A stretch of DNA of 64,000 nucleotides from Aquabacterium sp. J223. GTDB lineage: Bacteria; Pseudomonadota; Gammaproteobacteria; Burkholderiales; Burkholderiaceae_C. The translations under genes were made by a program, and so were the position numbers. The stretch's first letter is position 1. The number at the start of each line of letters is the position of its first letter. Below, one piece after another: positions 1 through 10,251 of the stretch. The notes beneath the pieces were generated by a model. It searched no databases. It had not been told where the DNA came from and saw only the letters and a program-made list of their open reading frames with translations. Where the stretch lies: assembly GCF_024666615.1 (NCBI RefSeq), contig NZ_CP088297.1, positions 2,914,001-2,978,000 of the forward strand. The letters run 5' to 3'.

Positions 1-129
1 GACGGCCAGGGCGCCGGCTGGAAGGTCTACGGCCCCGGCACCGCGCACCGCCCCACCGTGCGCCAGGGCCGCGCCCTGGTGCTCTACCTGCTGCCCCAGG
101 GCAGCATCGAATTCAGCCAGGCGGCCTGA
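1..129 (+). CDS. C-terminal end of a box-cluster protein, probably DUF4863 family (partial)
   Basis: The window opens inside an open frame that runs from base 1 to a TGA at 127-129 and encodes about 42 residues. The tail contains WKVYGPGTAHRPTV followed by a hydrophobic strand (ALVLYLLPQG), which reads like the last strands of a small beta-barrel or cupin-like fold. From memory, DUF4863 proteins (the 4-hydroxylaminobenzoate lyase family) end this way and often sit directly before the dehydroadipyl-CoA semialdehyde dehydrogenase gene in box clusters. One base separates its stop from the boxD start, so the two are translationally close. The family name rests on the short tail and the context; the operon position is certain. 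Confidence 0.5.
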   Translation, partial: DGQGAGWKVYGPGTAHRPTVRQGRALVLYLLPQGSIEFSQAA

Positions 130-130
130 G

Positions 131-1702
131 ATGACGGAGCTTTTGCACAACCACCTCGGCGGCCGCTGGCAGGCCGGTGAGGGCCCAGGCACCACGCTGC
201 GCGACCCGGTGCTGGGTACCGACCTGGTCCGCGTCTCCAGCGACGGCCTCGACCTGGCGGCCGGCTTCGCCTTCGCCCGCGACACCGGCGGCGCCGCGCT
301 GCGCGCCCTCACCTACCGCCAGCGCGCCGCGCTGCTGGGCGAGGTGGGCAAGGTGCTGGCGGCGAACAAGGCCGCCTACTACGAGATCGCCACCGCCAAC
401 AGCGGCACCACGCAGAAGGACTCGGGCGTCGACATCGAGGGCGCGCTGTTCACCCTCGGCCAGTACGCCCGCTGGGGCGACACGCTGGGCAATGCGAGGT
501 TCCTGCTCGACGGGCCGGCGGTGCCGCTGTCCAAGGACGGCGTGTTCCGCAGCCAGCACCTGCTGGCGCCCACGCGCGGCCTGGCGCTGTTCATCAACGC
601 CTTCAACTTCCCCGCCTGGGGAGTGTGGGAGAAGGCCGGACCGGCGCTGCTGTCCGGCGTGCCGGTGGTGGTCAAGCCGGCCACCGTCACCGCCTGGCTG
701 ACGCAACGCATGGTGCACGACGTCGTCGAGGCCGGCGTGCTGCCGGCCGGCGCGCTGTCCATCGTCTGCGGCGGCTCGGCCGGCCTGCTCGACGCGCTGC
801 AACCCTTCGACGTGGTGTCCTTCACCGGCTCGGCCGACACCGCCGCGCTGCTGCGCCGGCATCCGGCCTTCGCCGAACGCTCGGTGCGGCTGAACGTCGA
901 GGCCGACAGCCTGAACTCCGCCCTGCTGGCGCCGGACGCCACGCCCGGCAGCGCCGCCTTCGAGCTGCTGGTGGGCGAGGTGGCGCGCGAGATGACCGTC
1001 AAGTCGGGCCAGAAATGCACCGCCATCCGGCGCGTCTTCGTGCCCGAGGCGCTGTACGGCGCGGTCGGCGAGGCGGTCGCCGCCAAGCTCAGAACGACCA
1101 CCGTCGGCAACCCGCGTCACGACGGCGTGCGCATGGGCTCGCTCGTCGGCCGGGCGCAGTGGCAGTCGGTGCAGGACGGCCTGGCCCGGTTGATGGGCCA
1201 GTCGCAGGCGCTGTTCGACGGCCGCGACGTGCCGCTGGTCGACGCCGACCCGGCGGTGGCCGCCTGCATCGGCCCGGTGCTGCTGGGCTGCACCACGCCG
1301 GACGAGGCCGACGCGGTGCACCGCACCGAGGTCTTCGGCCCGGTGGCCACGCTGATGTCCTACCGCAGCGTCGAGCAGGCGCAGGCGCTGATCCGCCGCG
1401 GCGAAGGCTCGCTGGTGGTCTCGGTGGTGGCCGAGGACCCGGCCTTCGTCGGCGAGGCGGCCCTGTCGCTGGCCGACAGCCACGGCCGGGTGCATGGCCT
1501 GACGGCCGAGGTGGCCGCACGGCACACCGGCCACGGCAACGTCATGCCGCAGTCGCTGCACGGCGGCCCCGGCCGCGCCGGCGGCGGCGAGGAACTGGGC
1601 GGCCTGCGTGCGCTGGGCTTCTACCACCGCCGCAGCGCCGTGCAGGCCGGCGAATCGGCGCTGGCCGCGCTCGCCGCGCAGGCGGCGGCGCTGCCGCAGT
1701 GA
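131..1702 (+). CDS. boxD: 3,4-dehydroadipyl-CoA semialdehyde dehydrogenase (box pathway)
   Basis: This 523-residue aldehyde dehydrogenase should oxidise 3,4-dehydroadipyl-CoA semialdehyde to 3,4-dehydroadipyl-CoA with NADP+, after BoxC has opened the epoxidised benzoyl-CoA ring. The catalytic cysteine is C296 in KSGQKCTAIRR. The general-base glutamate is E257 in NVEADSLNSALL, a PaaZ/BoxD-like variant of the usual ELGGK region. The cofactor cleft motif FTGS lies near residue 231. The length and the N-terminal half match the BoxD (also called BoxZ) group better than generic ALDHs. It precedes a benzoate-CoA ligase, which supports the box assignment; boxABC should lie to the left of the window. 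Specificity is inferred from context and similarity to the family. Confidence 0.88.
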   Translation: MTELLHNHLGGRWQAGEGPGTTLRDPVLGTDLVRVSSDGLDLAAGFAFARDTGGAALRALTYRQRAALLGEVGKVLAANKAAYYEIATANSGTTQKDSGVDIEGALFTLGQYARWGDTLGNARFLLDGPAVPLSKDGVFRSQHLLAPTRGLALFINAFNFPAWGVWEKAGPALLSGVPVVVKPATVTAWLTQRMVHDVVEAGVLPAGALSIVCGGSAGLLDALQPFDVVSFTGSADTAALLRRHPAFAERSVRLNVEADSLNSALLAPDATPGSAAFELLVGEVAREMTVKSGQKCTAIRRVFVPEALYGAVGEAVAAKLRTTTVGNPRHDGVRMGSLVGRAQWQSVQDGLARLMGQSQALFDGRDVPLVDADPAVAACIGPVLLGCTTPDEADAVHRTEVFGPVATLMSYRSVEQAQALIRRGEGSLVVSVVAEDPAFVGEAALSLADSHGRVHGLTAEVAARHTGHGNVMPQSLHGGPGRAGGGEELGGLRALGFYHRRSAVQAGESALAALAAQAAALPQ

Positions 1703-1786
1703 CGAAGACCGCGCCGCCGCCCGTCGCGGCGGCCGGTCCTTCCCCCGTCAAGTCCTCGTGAGAAGGACCGTTCGCAGGAGACCGCC

Positions 1787-3375
<1,589 letters not shown>

Positions 3376-3379
<4 letters not shown>

Positions 3380-3455
3380 GCGCTACCGCACGGCCGCTCC
3401 GAAGGGAGCGCTGCGTCCCTCCTGGAGGGACGCAGCGAAGCGAAAGGGTGCACCA
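3376..3455 (+). repeat. Junction repeat, copy A (80 bp, double hairpin)
   Basis: The unit begins with ATGAGC at the bclA stop and ends just before the GTGA start of the next gene. Hairpin 1 (3395-3410) is a perfect 6-bp stem CGCTCC/GGAGCG around GAAG. Hairpin 2 (3411-3435) has a 10-bp perfect stem around CCTGG. The 3' end contains a purine-rich AAAGGG that can serve as the ribosome-binding site for the GTG at 3456. Two close relatives lie back to back at 7501-7652. Confidence 0.8.
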
Positions 3456-4235
3456 GTGAACGTGCGGGTCCACTGGGACGGCCACGACCATCGGATCGAG
3501 TTCGAATGGCTGGCCCCGCAGCGCCGGCACCGGCCGCTGCTGGTCTTCCTGCACGAGGGCCTGGGCTCGGTGGCGATGTGGCGCGACTTTCCCGCCCGGC
3601 TGTGCGACGCCGCCGACTGCCGCGGCCTGGTGTTCTCGCGCTGGGGCTACGGCCAGTCGACCCCGCGCCAGCCGCACGAGCGCTGGCCGGTGGACTTCAT
3701 GCACCGGCAGGCCAGCGCGTTCCTGCCGGCCTTCTTCGCCGCCTTGGACCTCGACACCCGGGCCGAACCGCCCTGGCTGTACGGCCACAGCGACGGCGGC
3801 TCCATCGCGCTGCTGCACGCCGCCGCCTTTCCCGACCGGGTGGCAGGGCTGGTCGTCGCCGCACCGCACATCCTGGTCGAGGACCTCAGCGTGGCCAGCA
3901 TCGACAAGGCGCGCGATGCCTACCTGGCGACCGACCTGCGCGCCAAGCTGGGCCGCTACCATGCCGACCCGGACTCGGCGTTCTGGGGCTGGAACGACGT
4001 CTGGCTGGACCCGGCCTTCCGCGACTGGGACATCCGGGCGGCGCTGCCGGCCATCCGCTGCCCGGTGCTGGCCATCCAGGGCGTCGACGACGAATACGGC
4101 ACCATGGCGCAGATCGAGGGCATCGCCGAGGCGGTGCCGCAGGCGCAATTGCTGCGGCTGGACGACTGCGGCCACTCGCCGCACCGCGACCAGCCGCAGG
4201 CGGTGCTGCAGGCGGTGAGCGGGCTGATGCGCTGA
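3456..4235 (+). CDS. Alpha/beta-fold hydrolase of the benzoate (box) operon
   Basis: This 259-residue alpha/beta hydrolase sits between the ligase and the ABC importer. The nucleophile is S112 in YGHSDGGS. The acid is D211 or D212 in QGVDDEYGT, and the histidine is H240 in CGHSPHRDQP, so the triad is complete. An oxyanion-hole motif HEGLGS follows strand 3. Such hydrolases occur in many box clusters, where a thioesterase role (rescuing CoA from dead-end aryl-CoA) or a lactone or ester hydrolase role is plausible; neither is shown here. I chose the GTG at 3456 because it falls right after the purine-rich end of repeat copy A and puts the first beta strand at the normal place. The frame stays open further upstream only because the repeat contains no stop. 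Confidence 0.75.
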   Translation: MNVRVHWDGHDHRIEFEWLAPQRRHRPLLVFLHEGLGSVAMWRDFPARLCDAADCRGLVFSRWGYGQSTPRQPHERWPVDFMHRQASAFLPAFFAALDLDTRAEPPWLYGHSDGGSIALLHAAAFPDRVAGLVVAAPHILVEDLSVASIDKARDAYLATDLRAKLGRYHADPDSAFWGWNDVWLDPAFRDWDIRAALPAIRCPVLAIQGVDDEYGTMAQIEGIAEAVPQAQLLRLDDCGHSPHRDQPQAVLQAVSGLMR

Positions 4236-4323
4236 GGGACGGCACCGGTTTCATCCGCCGCAGTTCGGGGCGATTCTTCTTTCCAGCACGACCACGACGG
4301 GGCGAGGCCCCGAGGAGATGACG

Positions 4324-5496
4324 ATGAGAAGCACCTTCCGCGCCGCGGCCCTGGCCGCCGCCACCACGCTGGCCTTCACCGGCGGGCTGGCGCAGGCCCA
4401 GTCCGACAAGATCAAGGTCGGCCTCATGCTGCCGTACACCGGCACCTTCGCCGCCCTGGGCGTCGCCATCGAGAACGGCTTCCGGCTCTACATGGAGGAG
4501 AACGGCGGCAAGCTCGGCGGCAAGACGGTGGAGTTCTTCAAGGTCGACGACGAGTCCGACCCGGCCAAGGCCACCGACAACGCCAACAAGCTGGTCAAGC
4601 GCGACAACGTCGACGTGCTCGTCGGCACCGTGCATTCGGGCGTGGCCATGGCGCTGGCCAAGGTGGCCCGCGACAACAACACCCTGCTCATCATCCCCAA
4701 CGCCGGCGCCGACGCGCTGACCGGCCCGCTGTGCGCGGCCAACGTCTTCCGCAGCAGCTTCTCCAACTCCCAGCCGGGCTACGCCATGGGCCTGGTCGCG
4801 GCCGAGAAGCAGAAGCACAAGACGGCCATCACCATCAGCTGGAAGTACGCCGCCGGCGACGAGTCGGTCAAGGGCTTCAAGGACGGCTTCGAGTCCAAGG
4901 GCGGCAAGGTGGTCAAGGAGCTGAACCTGCCCTTCCCCAACGTCGAGTTCCAGGCGCTGCTCACCGAGATCGCCGCGCAGAAGCCGGACGCGGTCTACGC
5001 CTTCTTCGCCGGTGGCGGCGCCGTCAAGTTCGTCAAGGACTACGCGGCGGCCGGCCTGAAGGACAAGATCCCGCTGTACGGCCCCGGCTTCCTCACCGAC
5101 GGCACGCTGGAGGCGCAGGGCGCCGCCGCCGCCGGCATGCTCACCGCGCTGCACTACGCCGACGACCTGAACATCCCGAAGGACAAGGCCTTCCGCCTGG
5201 CCTACGCCAAGACCTTCAAGCTGCAGCCCGACGTCTACGCGGTGCAGGGCTACGACGCGGCGCAGATGCTGGCCGCCGGCCTGAAGGCCGCGGGCGGCGA
5301 CATCGCCAAGCGCGACGCGGTGGTCAAGGGCATCGAGCAGGCCAAGATCGACAGCCCGCGCGGCGTCTTCACCGTCAGCAAGGCGCACAACCCGGTGCAG
5401 GACTTCTACCTGCGCAAGGTCGAGGGCAACATGAACAAGAACGTCGGCGTCGCCGCCAAGCAGCTCGCCGACCCGGGCCGCGGCTGCAAACTGTGA
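4324..5496 (+). CDS. livK: ABC transporter periplasmic substrate-binding protein, branched-chain amino acid/aromatic acid type
   Basis: This is a periplasmic binding protein of the Leu/Ile/Val receptor family (type I fold), about 390 residues. It has an N-terminal signal peptide with a basic start, a hydrophobic stretch and an AQAQS cleavage region near residue 26. The mature protein begins KIKVGLMLPYTGTFAALG, the standard first strand and ligand loop. It contains only a few cysteines, including a C-terminal CKL. I prefer the ATG at 4324 over 4318 because GAGGAG then has a 6-base spacing. Placed directly after bclA and followed by two permeases and two ATPases, it most likely captures benzoate or a related aromatic acid. 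The ligand is inferred from context. Confidence 0.85.
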   Translation: MRSTFRAAALAAATTLAFTGGLAQAQSDKIKVGLMLPYTGTFAALGVAIENGFRLYMEENGGKLGGKTVEFFKVDDESDPAKATDNANKLVKRDNVDVLVGTVHSGVAMALAKVARDNNTLLIIPNAGADALTGPLCAANVFRSSFSNSQPGYAMGLVAAEKQKHKTAITISWKYAAGDESVKGFKDGFESKGGKVVKELNLPFPNVEFQALLTEIAAQKPDAVYAFFAGGGAVKFVKDYAAAGLKDKIPLYGPGFLTDGTLEAQGAAAAGMLTALHYADDLNIPKDKAFRLAYAKTFKLQPDVYAVQGYDAAQMLAAGLKAAGGDIAKRDAVVKGIEQAKIDSPRGVFTVSKAHNPVQDFYLRKVEGNMNKNVGVAAKQLADPGRGCKL

Positions 5497-5503
5497 ACCT
5501 TGA

Positions 5504-5538
5504 GCCCCCGGCCCTCGGGGGCCGCCCTCCGAGGGGGC
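5504..5538 (+). terminator. GC-rich double hairpin between livK and livH
   Basis: The 149-bp gap between livK and livH begins with a perfect 7-bp stem GCCCCCG/CGGGGGC around GCCCT (5504-5522). A second weaker stem of the CCCT/AGGG type follows up to 5538. No T-run follows, so it may act as an attenuator or mRNA stabiliser that raises binding-protein output over permease output. It also resembles GC-rich intergenic repeats of Burkholderiales. Confidence 0.4.
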
Positions 5539-5645
5539 ACGACGCAGGACCGGGGGACCCGGATCCTGCGCCGCTCCTCGGCCCGTACCGCCCCTGACCG
5601 CTGTCGCGGTCCGTCCCAGAGGGACCTGCCTGGACCACCGTCCCG

Positions 5646-6515
5646 ATGGACCTGACCACCTTTCTCATCCAGTGCCTGAACAGCGTCCAGTACGGCCTGC
5701 TGCTGTTCCTGGTGGCCAGCGGGCTGACGCTGATCTTCGGGATCATGGGCGTCATCAACCTGGCGCACGGCAGCTTCTACATGGTGGGGGCCTACCTGGC
5801 CTTCACCCTGTCGGCGCTCACCGGCGACTTCGTGCTGTCGCTGCTGCTGGGCATCGTGCTCACGGTGGCGCTGGGCTACCTGCTGGAGTGGGCCTTCTTC
5901 AGCTTCCTCTACGAGCGTGAGCACCTGCAGCAGGTGCTGATGACCTACGGCCTGATCCTGGTCTTCGAGGAGCTGCGCAGCATCCTGGTCGGCGACGACG
6001 TGCACGGGGTGCCGGTGCCGGCCTGGCTGGCCGGGTCGGTGCCGCTGGGAGAGAACATGACCTACCCGGTCTACCGCTTGTTCATCTCCGCGGTGTGCCT
6101 GGCCGTGGCCGCGGCGATGATGTGGACCTTCCGCTCGACGCGGCTGGGCATGCGCATCCGCGCCGGCGCGACCAACCGCGAGATGGTGCAGTCGCTGGGG
6201 GTCAACATCTCGGTGCTGTACCGCATCGTCTTCGCCGTCGGCGTGGCGCTGGCGGCGCTGGCCGGCATGGTGGCCGCGCCGGTGGCCTCGGTCTATCCCG
6301 GCATGGGCGGCCAGGTGCTCATCATCTGCTTCGTGGTGGTGGTCATCGGCGGCATCGGCTCGGTCAAGGGCGCGCTGGTGGCCGCGCTGGCGGTGGGCTT
6401 CGTCGACACCTTCGGCAAGGTGCTGTGGCAGGAAGGCGCCGGCGCGCTGACCTACCTGCTCATGGCCGTCATCCTGATCTGGCGGCCCGAGGGCCTCTTC
6501 AAGCAGGGCACGTGA
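5646..6515 (+). CDS. livH: ABC transporter inner-membrane permease, LivH type
   Basis: This 289-residue integral membrane protein has about eight hydrophobic segments. The family signature GLTLIFGIMGVINLAHGSFYMVGAY is visible near residues 25-50. A cytoplasmic coupling loop with GATNREMVQSLGVN lies near residue 175-190, and a GGIGSVKGAL motif lies near the end. It should form one half of the translocation pore with LivM. The TGA overlaps the livM ATG (TGATG), which indicates translational coupling. Confidence 0.88.
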   Translation: MDLTTFLIQCLNSVQYGLLLFLVASGLTLIFGIMGVINLAHGSFYMVGAYLAFTLSALTGDFVLSLLLGIVLTVALGYLLEWAFFSFLYEREHLQQVLMTYGLILVFEELRSILVGDDVHGVPVPAWLAGSVPLGENMTYPVYRLFISAVCLAVAAAMMWTFRSTRLGMRIRAGATNREMVQSLGVNISVLYRIVFAVGVALAALAGMVAAPVASVYPGMGGQVLIICFVVVVIGGIGSVKGALVAALAVGFVDTFGKVLWQEGAGALTYLLMAVILIWRPEGLFKQGT

Positions 6516-7504
6516 TGCTGCGCTGGACCCTTCTCTTCGCGCTGGCCGCCAGCCTGCCCTGGTGGCCGGAGCCGGTGGGCAGCAAGTTCCACCTGGAGCT
6601 CGGGGCCCAGGTGCTGACCATGGCCATCTTCGCGCTCAGCCTGCAGCTGCTGGTGGGCTTCACCGGGCTGGTGAGCCTGGGCCATGCGGCCTTCTTCGGC
6701 GCCGCGGCCTACACCGCCGCGCTGCTGGCGCCCGAAAGCGAGGCCGGCAACGGCTGGACGATGCTGGCCGCCTCGGTCGGCGTGGCCGGTGCGCTGTCGC
6801 TGCTCATCGGCCTCTTCGTCATGCGCACCAAGGGCGTGTACTTCATCATGGTCACGCTGGCCTTCGCACAGCTGGTGTACTTCGTCGTCCACGACACCAA
6901 GGGCTTCGGCGGCAGCGACGGCGCCTACCTGTACTTCAAGCCCGAGTTCACCGTCGGCGCGTCGAAGCTGGTGGACCTGGACCAGCCGGCGCAGCTGTAC
7001 TGGTTCTCGCTGGCGCTGACGGCGGTGACCGTGGCGGTGCTCGGCCTGGTGCTGCGCTCGCGGCTGGGCCACGCCTTCGTCGGCATCCGCCACAACGAGC
7101 AGCGCATGCGCGCCGCCGGCTTCCCGACCCTGGCCTACAAGCTGGCCAGCTTCACCATCGGCGGCGCGCTGGCCGGGCTGGCCGGTTTCCTCTACGCGGC
7201 ACGCACCGGCTACGTCAACCCGGAGCTGCTGTCCTGGCACCAGTCGGGCAACGCGCTGCTGATGATCATCCTCGGCGGGCTCGGCAGCCTGGGCGGCGCC
7301 ATCGCCGGCGCGGTGGCCTTCGTGCTGCTGTCCGAATGGTTCAGCGGCCTCACCAAGCACTGGCAGCTGCTGCTCGGCGGCTTCATCATCGTCATCGTGG
7401 CGGTGCTGCCGCAGGGGCTGATGGGCGGGCTGTCGCTGCTGAAGCGCCGTCGCCGTGCGGCGGCCACGCCCCTGGGCGCCGCCGTTCAGGAGGGCCGGCC
7501 ATGA
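6515..7504 (+). CDS. livM: ABC transporter inner-membrane permease, LivM type
   Basis: This 329-residue permease has a hydrophobic N-terminal segment, followed by the conserved block LLVGFTGLVSLGHAAFFGAAAY and the coupling loop GIRHNEQRMRAAGFPTLAYKL. It closes with GGLGSLGGAI, typical of LivM. The ATG at 6515 overlaps the livH stop. The last codons (RRRRAAA and onward) form a basic cytoplasmic tail. The stop at 7502-7504 is part of ATGAGC, which begins junction-repeat copy B. Confidence 0.88.
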   Translation: MLRWTLLFALAASLPWWPEPVGSKFHLELGAQVLTMAIFALSLQLLVGFTGLVSLGHAAFFGAAAYTAALLAPESEAGNGWTMLAASVGVAGALSLLIGLFVMRTKGVYFIMVTLAFAQLVYFVVHDTKGFGGSDGAYLYFKPEFTVGASKLVDLDQPAQLYWFSLALTAVTVAVLGLVLRSRLGHAFVGIRHNEQRMRAAGFPTLAYKLASFTIGGALAGLAGFLYAARTGYVNPELLSWHQSGNALLMIILGGLGSLGGAIAGAVAFVLLSEWFSGLTKHWQLLLGGFIIVIVAVLPQGLMGGLSLLKRRRRAAATPLGAAVQEGRP

Positions 7505-7575
7505 GCTCCCGCACGGCCGCTCCGAAGGGAGCGCTCGTCCCCTTCGGAAGGACCCACGAAGTGGAGGGTGCGCCA
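7501..7575 (+). repeat. Junction repeat, copy B (75 bp)
   Basis: This copy starts with ATGAGC at the livM stop and ends where copy C starts with another ATGAGC. It contains the CGCTCC-GAAG-GGAGCG hairpin and a second, imperfect stem CCTT/AAGG around CGG. The 3' end carries GTGGAGGGTGCGCCA, a strong ribosome-binding site set at the right distance from the next ATG. It has no stop in the frame that leads into the ATG at 7576. Confidence 0.85.
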
Positions 7576-7652
7576 ATGAGCGCTCCCGCACGGCCGCTCC
7601 GAAGGGAGCGCTCGTCCCTCTCGGAGGGACCCACGAAGTGGAGGGTGCGCCA
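7576..7652 (+). repeat. Junction repeat, copy C (77 bp)
   Basis: This is a tandem second copy, differing from B mainly in the second hairpin (a perfect GTCCCTC/GAGGGAC stem around TCG). The first hairpin and the 3' GTGGAGGGTGCGCCA block are identical to copy B. It delivers the ribosome-binding site for livG at 7653. Because the unit is 77 bp, the two small frames opened by copies B and C are out of phase with each other. Confidence 0.85.
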
Positions 7653-8405
7653 ATGAGCGCCGTGCCGGTCCTCGAGGCCCATGGGGTGACGCGCCGCTTC
7701 GGCGCCCTGGTGGCGGTGGACAACGTCTCGCTGGCGCTGCACAGGAACCGGATCCACGCCGTCATCGGCACCAACGGCGCCGGCAAGTCGACGCTGATCA
7801 ACCTGCTGTCCGGCGAGGTCCCGCTGTCGGCCGGCACGGTGAGTCTGGACGGCCAGGACATCAGCCGCTGGCCGCAGCCCAGGCGCGCCGACGCCGGCCT
7901 CAACCGCAGCTACCAGCGCAACAACGTCTTCCTGCCGCTGACCGTGCGCGAGAACTGCCGCCTGGCCGCGCAGGCGCGCCGCCCCCGCCCCTGGGCGGTG
8001 TGGGAATCGGCGCAGGCCTGCCGTCACAGCCGCCGCTTGGCCGACGAGGCGATGGACCGCGCCGGCCTGGCCGACCGCGCCGACCGCGTCGCGGCCAGCC
8101 TGTCGCACGGCCAGAAGCGGCAGCTGGAGGTGGCGATGTGCCTGGCCACCGCGCCGCGCGCGGTGATGCTGGACGAGCCGCTGGCCGGCATGGGCGCCGA
8201 GGAATCGCAGCGCATGCTCGACCTGCTGCGCGCCCTGCGCGCCGACCACGCCCTGCTGCTGGTGGAGCACGACATGGACGCGGTGTTCGCCGTCGCCGAC
8301 GAGATCACCGTCATGGTCAACGGCGCGGTGCTGGCCAGCGGCGCGCCGCAGGCCGTGCGCGAGAACGCACAGGTGCAAGCGGCCTACCTGGGAGGCCACG
8401 CATGA
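7653..8405 (+). CDS. livG: ABC transporter ATP-binding protein, LivG type
   Basis: This 250-residue cytoplasmic ATPase energises the LivHM pore. Walker A is GTNGAGKST, the signature motif appears as LSHGQKRQLE (the LivG-type variant of LSGGQ), and Walker B is AVMLDEPLAGM, followed by the H-loop VEHDMD. I chose the ATG at 7653 because it follows the GGAGGG of repeat copy C and gives a normal first strand (VLEAHGVTRRFGALVAVDNVS). Earlier in-frame codons lie only within the repeats. The stop overlaps the livF start (ATGA). Confidence 0.88.
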   Translation: MSAVPVLEAHGVTRRFGALVAVDNVSLALHRNRIHAVIGTNGAGKSTLINLLSGEVPLSAGTVSLDGQDISRWPQPRRADAGLNRSYQRNNVFLPLTVRENCRLAAQARRPRPWAVWESAQACRHSRRLADEAMDRAGLADRADRVAASLSHGQKRQLEVAMCLATAPRAVMLDEPLAGMGAEESQRMLDLLRALRADHALLLVEHDMDAVFAVADEITVMVNGAVLASGAPQAVRENAQVQAAYLGGHA

Positions 8406-9118
8406 CCACGCCGCTGCTCATCGAAGCGACCGGCGTGCAGGCCTGGTACGGCAGCAGCCACGTGCTGCGCGGCGTCGACCTCACGCTGGCCGAGGGCGAG
8501 ACGCTGGGCCTGCTCGGCCGCAACGGCATGGGCAAGTCGACGCTCATCCGCACCCTGCTCGGCCATGTCAAGCAGCGCGACGGCCGCATCCGCGTCGCCG
8601 GCGAGGACTGCTCGCGCGCCGCGCCGCACCGCGTGGCGCAGCTGGGCATCGCCTACGTGCCCGAGGGCCGCGGCGTCTTTCCCAACCTCACGGTGCGCGA
8701 GAACCTGGTCATGGCGGCCCGGCCGCCGGCCGACGGCAGCCCGGCGGTCTGGACCTACGACCGCATCATGGCCACCTTCCCCCGGCTGTCCGAGCGGGTG
8801 GGCAACCTCGGCTCGCAGCTGTCCGGCGGCGAGCAGCAGATGCTGTCCATCGGCCGCGCGCTGATGACGCACCCCAAGGCCATCGTGCTCGACGAGGCCA
8901 CCGAAGGACTGGCCCCGCTGATCGTCGACGAGATCTGGCGCGTCATCGCCACCATCCGCCAGACCGGCCTGGCGACCATCGTCGTCGACCGCAACTACCG
9001 CCGCGTCATCGCCCAGGCCGACCGCGTGGTCGTGCTGCAGAAGGGCGAGGTGGTGCTGGCCGGCGCCAGCGCCGCGGTGCAGGACGATCCGGCGCTGGCC
9101 GGCTACCTGGGCGTCTGA
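8402..9118 (+). CDS. livF: ABC transporter ATP-binding protein, LivF type
   Basis: This 238-residue second ATPase completes the importer. Walker A is GRNGMGKST, the signature motif is LSGGEQQMLSIGRAL, and Walker B is AIVLDEATEGLAP, typical of LivF. The H-loop position, where VEHN is usual, reads VDRNYRR, so the expected histidine is replaced by arginine. That substitution is uncommon but seen in some LivF proteins. It is translationally coupled to livG by ATGA and is the last gene of the operon. A sigma/ChrR-type promoter begins 21 bp downstream of its stop. Confidence 0.87.
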   Translation: MTTPLLIEATGVQAWYGSSHVLRGVDLTLAEGETLGLLGRNGMGKSTLIRTLLGHVKQRDGRIRVAGEDCSRAAPHRVAQLGIAYVPEGRGVFPNLTVRENLVMAARPPADGSPAVWTYDRIMATFPRLSERVGNLGSQLSGGEQQMLSIGRALMTHPKAIVLDEATEGLAPLIVDEIWRVIATIRQTGLATIVVDRNYRRVIAQADRVVVLQKGEVVLAGASAAVQDDPALAGYLGV

Positions 9119-9139
9119 ACGCCCGACGGGTGGGCCGCC

Positions 9140-9165
9140 TGATCCGAACGGCGGCCCGGGACGTA
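9140..9165 (+). promoter_or_regulatory. ChrR-sigma type promoter upstream of the methyltransferase cluster
   Basis: A TGATCC element at 9140-9145 is followed after exactly 16 bases by CGTAAAA at 9162-9168. This is the architecture of group ECF11 (RpoE/ChrR) promoters as I know it from Rhodobacter. The ATG of the next gene lies about 30 bases downstream. The same spacing recurs at the two promoters between rpoE and the flavoprotein gene. Confidence 0.7.
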
Positions 9166-9195
9166 AAAGCGGCATCGTCCCTCGCTCCCGCGCTC

Positions 9196-10244
9196 ATGCC
9201 CGCTGCCAGCACCGCCACCGCCATCCACTGGGTCGAACAGGGCCTGGTGCCCGACACCGCGGTGCGCTTCGGCATCCGCCGGCTGCTGAAGGCGCGGCTG
9301 GCCGAGCTGTCGAGCGGCGATGCCGAAGCCACCGCGCGGCTGACGCAGGACTTCGTCGCGTCGCTGCGCGCCGCCCCCTGGCCCTGGTGCCGGAGAAGGC
9401 CAACGAGCAGCACTACGAGGTGCCGGCGGCCTTCTTCGAGGCGGTGCTCGGGCCGCACCGCAAGTACAGCAGCTGCTGGTGGCCGGACGGCGTGCAGACG
9501 CTGGAGCAGGCCGAGGCCGCGGCGCTCGCCGCCACCTGCGAACGCGCCGGCCTGGAGGACGGCCAGCAGGTGCTGGAGCTGGGCTGCGGCTGGGGCTCGC
9601 TCAGCCTGTGGATGGCCGAGCGCTTCCCCGGCAGCCGCATCACCGCGGTCTCCAACTCGCAGTCGCAGCGGCGGCACATCGAAGCGGTCGCGCGCCAGCG
9701 CGGGCTCGGCAACCTGCAGGTCATCACCTGCGACGTCAACGACTTCCAGGCCGAGCCCGGCCGCTTCGACCGGGTGGTGTCGGTGGAGATGTTCGAGCAC
9801 CTGCGCAACTGGCCGCTGGCCTTCGAGCGGGTGGCGGGCTGGCTGAAGCCCGACGGCCGCTTCTTCATGCACGTCTTCGCCCACCGCGAGGCGCCCTACG
9901 CGTTCGTCGAGCGCGACGCCAGCGACTGGATGAGCCGGCACTTCTTCTCCGGCGGCATGATGCCCAGCGACGACCTGGCGCTGCACTGCCAGGACCACCT
10001 GCGGCTGCAGGCCCGCTGGCGCTGGGACGGCACCCACTACCAGCGCACCGCCGCCGCCTGGCTGGCCAACATGGACGCTCGCCGCGAGGCGCTGATGCCG
10101 CTGTTCGAGGCCACCTACGGCGAGCAGGACGCACCGGTGTGGTGGACCCGCTGGCGCCTCTTCTTCCTGTCGGTGGAAGAGCTGTTCGGCTGGGACGGCG
10201 GCCGCCAGTGGTGGGTCAGCCACTACCTGTTCGACAAGCGCTGA
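9196..10244 (+). pseudogene. SAM-dependent methyltransferase, cyclopropane-fatty-acid synthase family (single-base frameshift)
   Basis: The N-terminal part starts at the ATG at 9196 (MPAASTATAIHWVEQGLVPD) and breaks near 9378. The rest continues in another frame from about 9379 to 10244 with ALVPEKANEQHYEVPAAFF and the SAM-binding loop LELGCGWGSLSLWMAERFPG. Adding one C to the run of five at 9374-9378 restores a single protein of about 349 residues. The family methylates unsaturated acyl chains of phospholipids, or related substrates. Its promoter is of ChrR-sigma type, and the downstream genes belong to the same stress regulon. The break may be a homopolymer miscall; if real, a shorter product could start at the GTG at 9387. 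Confidence 0.72.
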
Positions 10245-10251
10245 CCGCACG

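Noticed and set aside
7501-7652. Small peptide gene encoded by the junction repeats (TAAPKGALVP-like)
   Set aside because: The reading frame is kept in part, but copies B and C are out of phase with each other, and conservation follows the RNA hairpins and ribosome-binding site. I treat it as a repeat, not a gene.
9130-9846. Independent gene covering only the first part of the methyltransferase region
   Set aside because: Its first 80 codons continue naturally into the downstream frame after a one-base repair in a C run. The later codons of this frame are arginine-rich noise.
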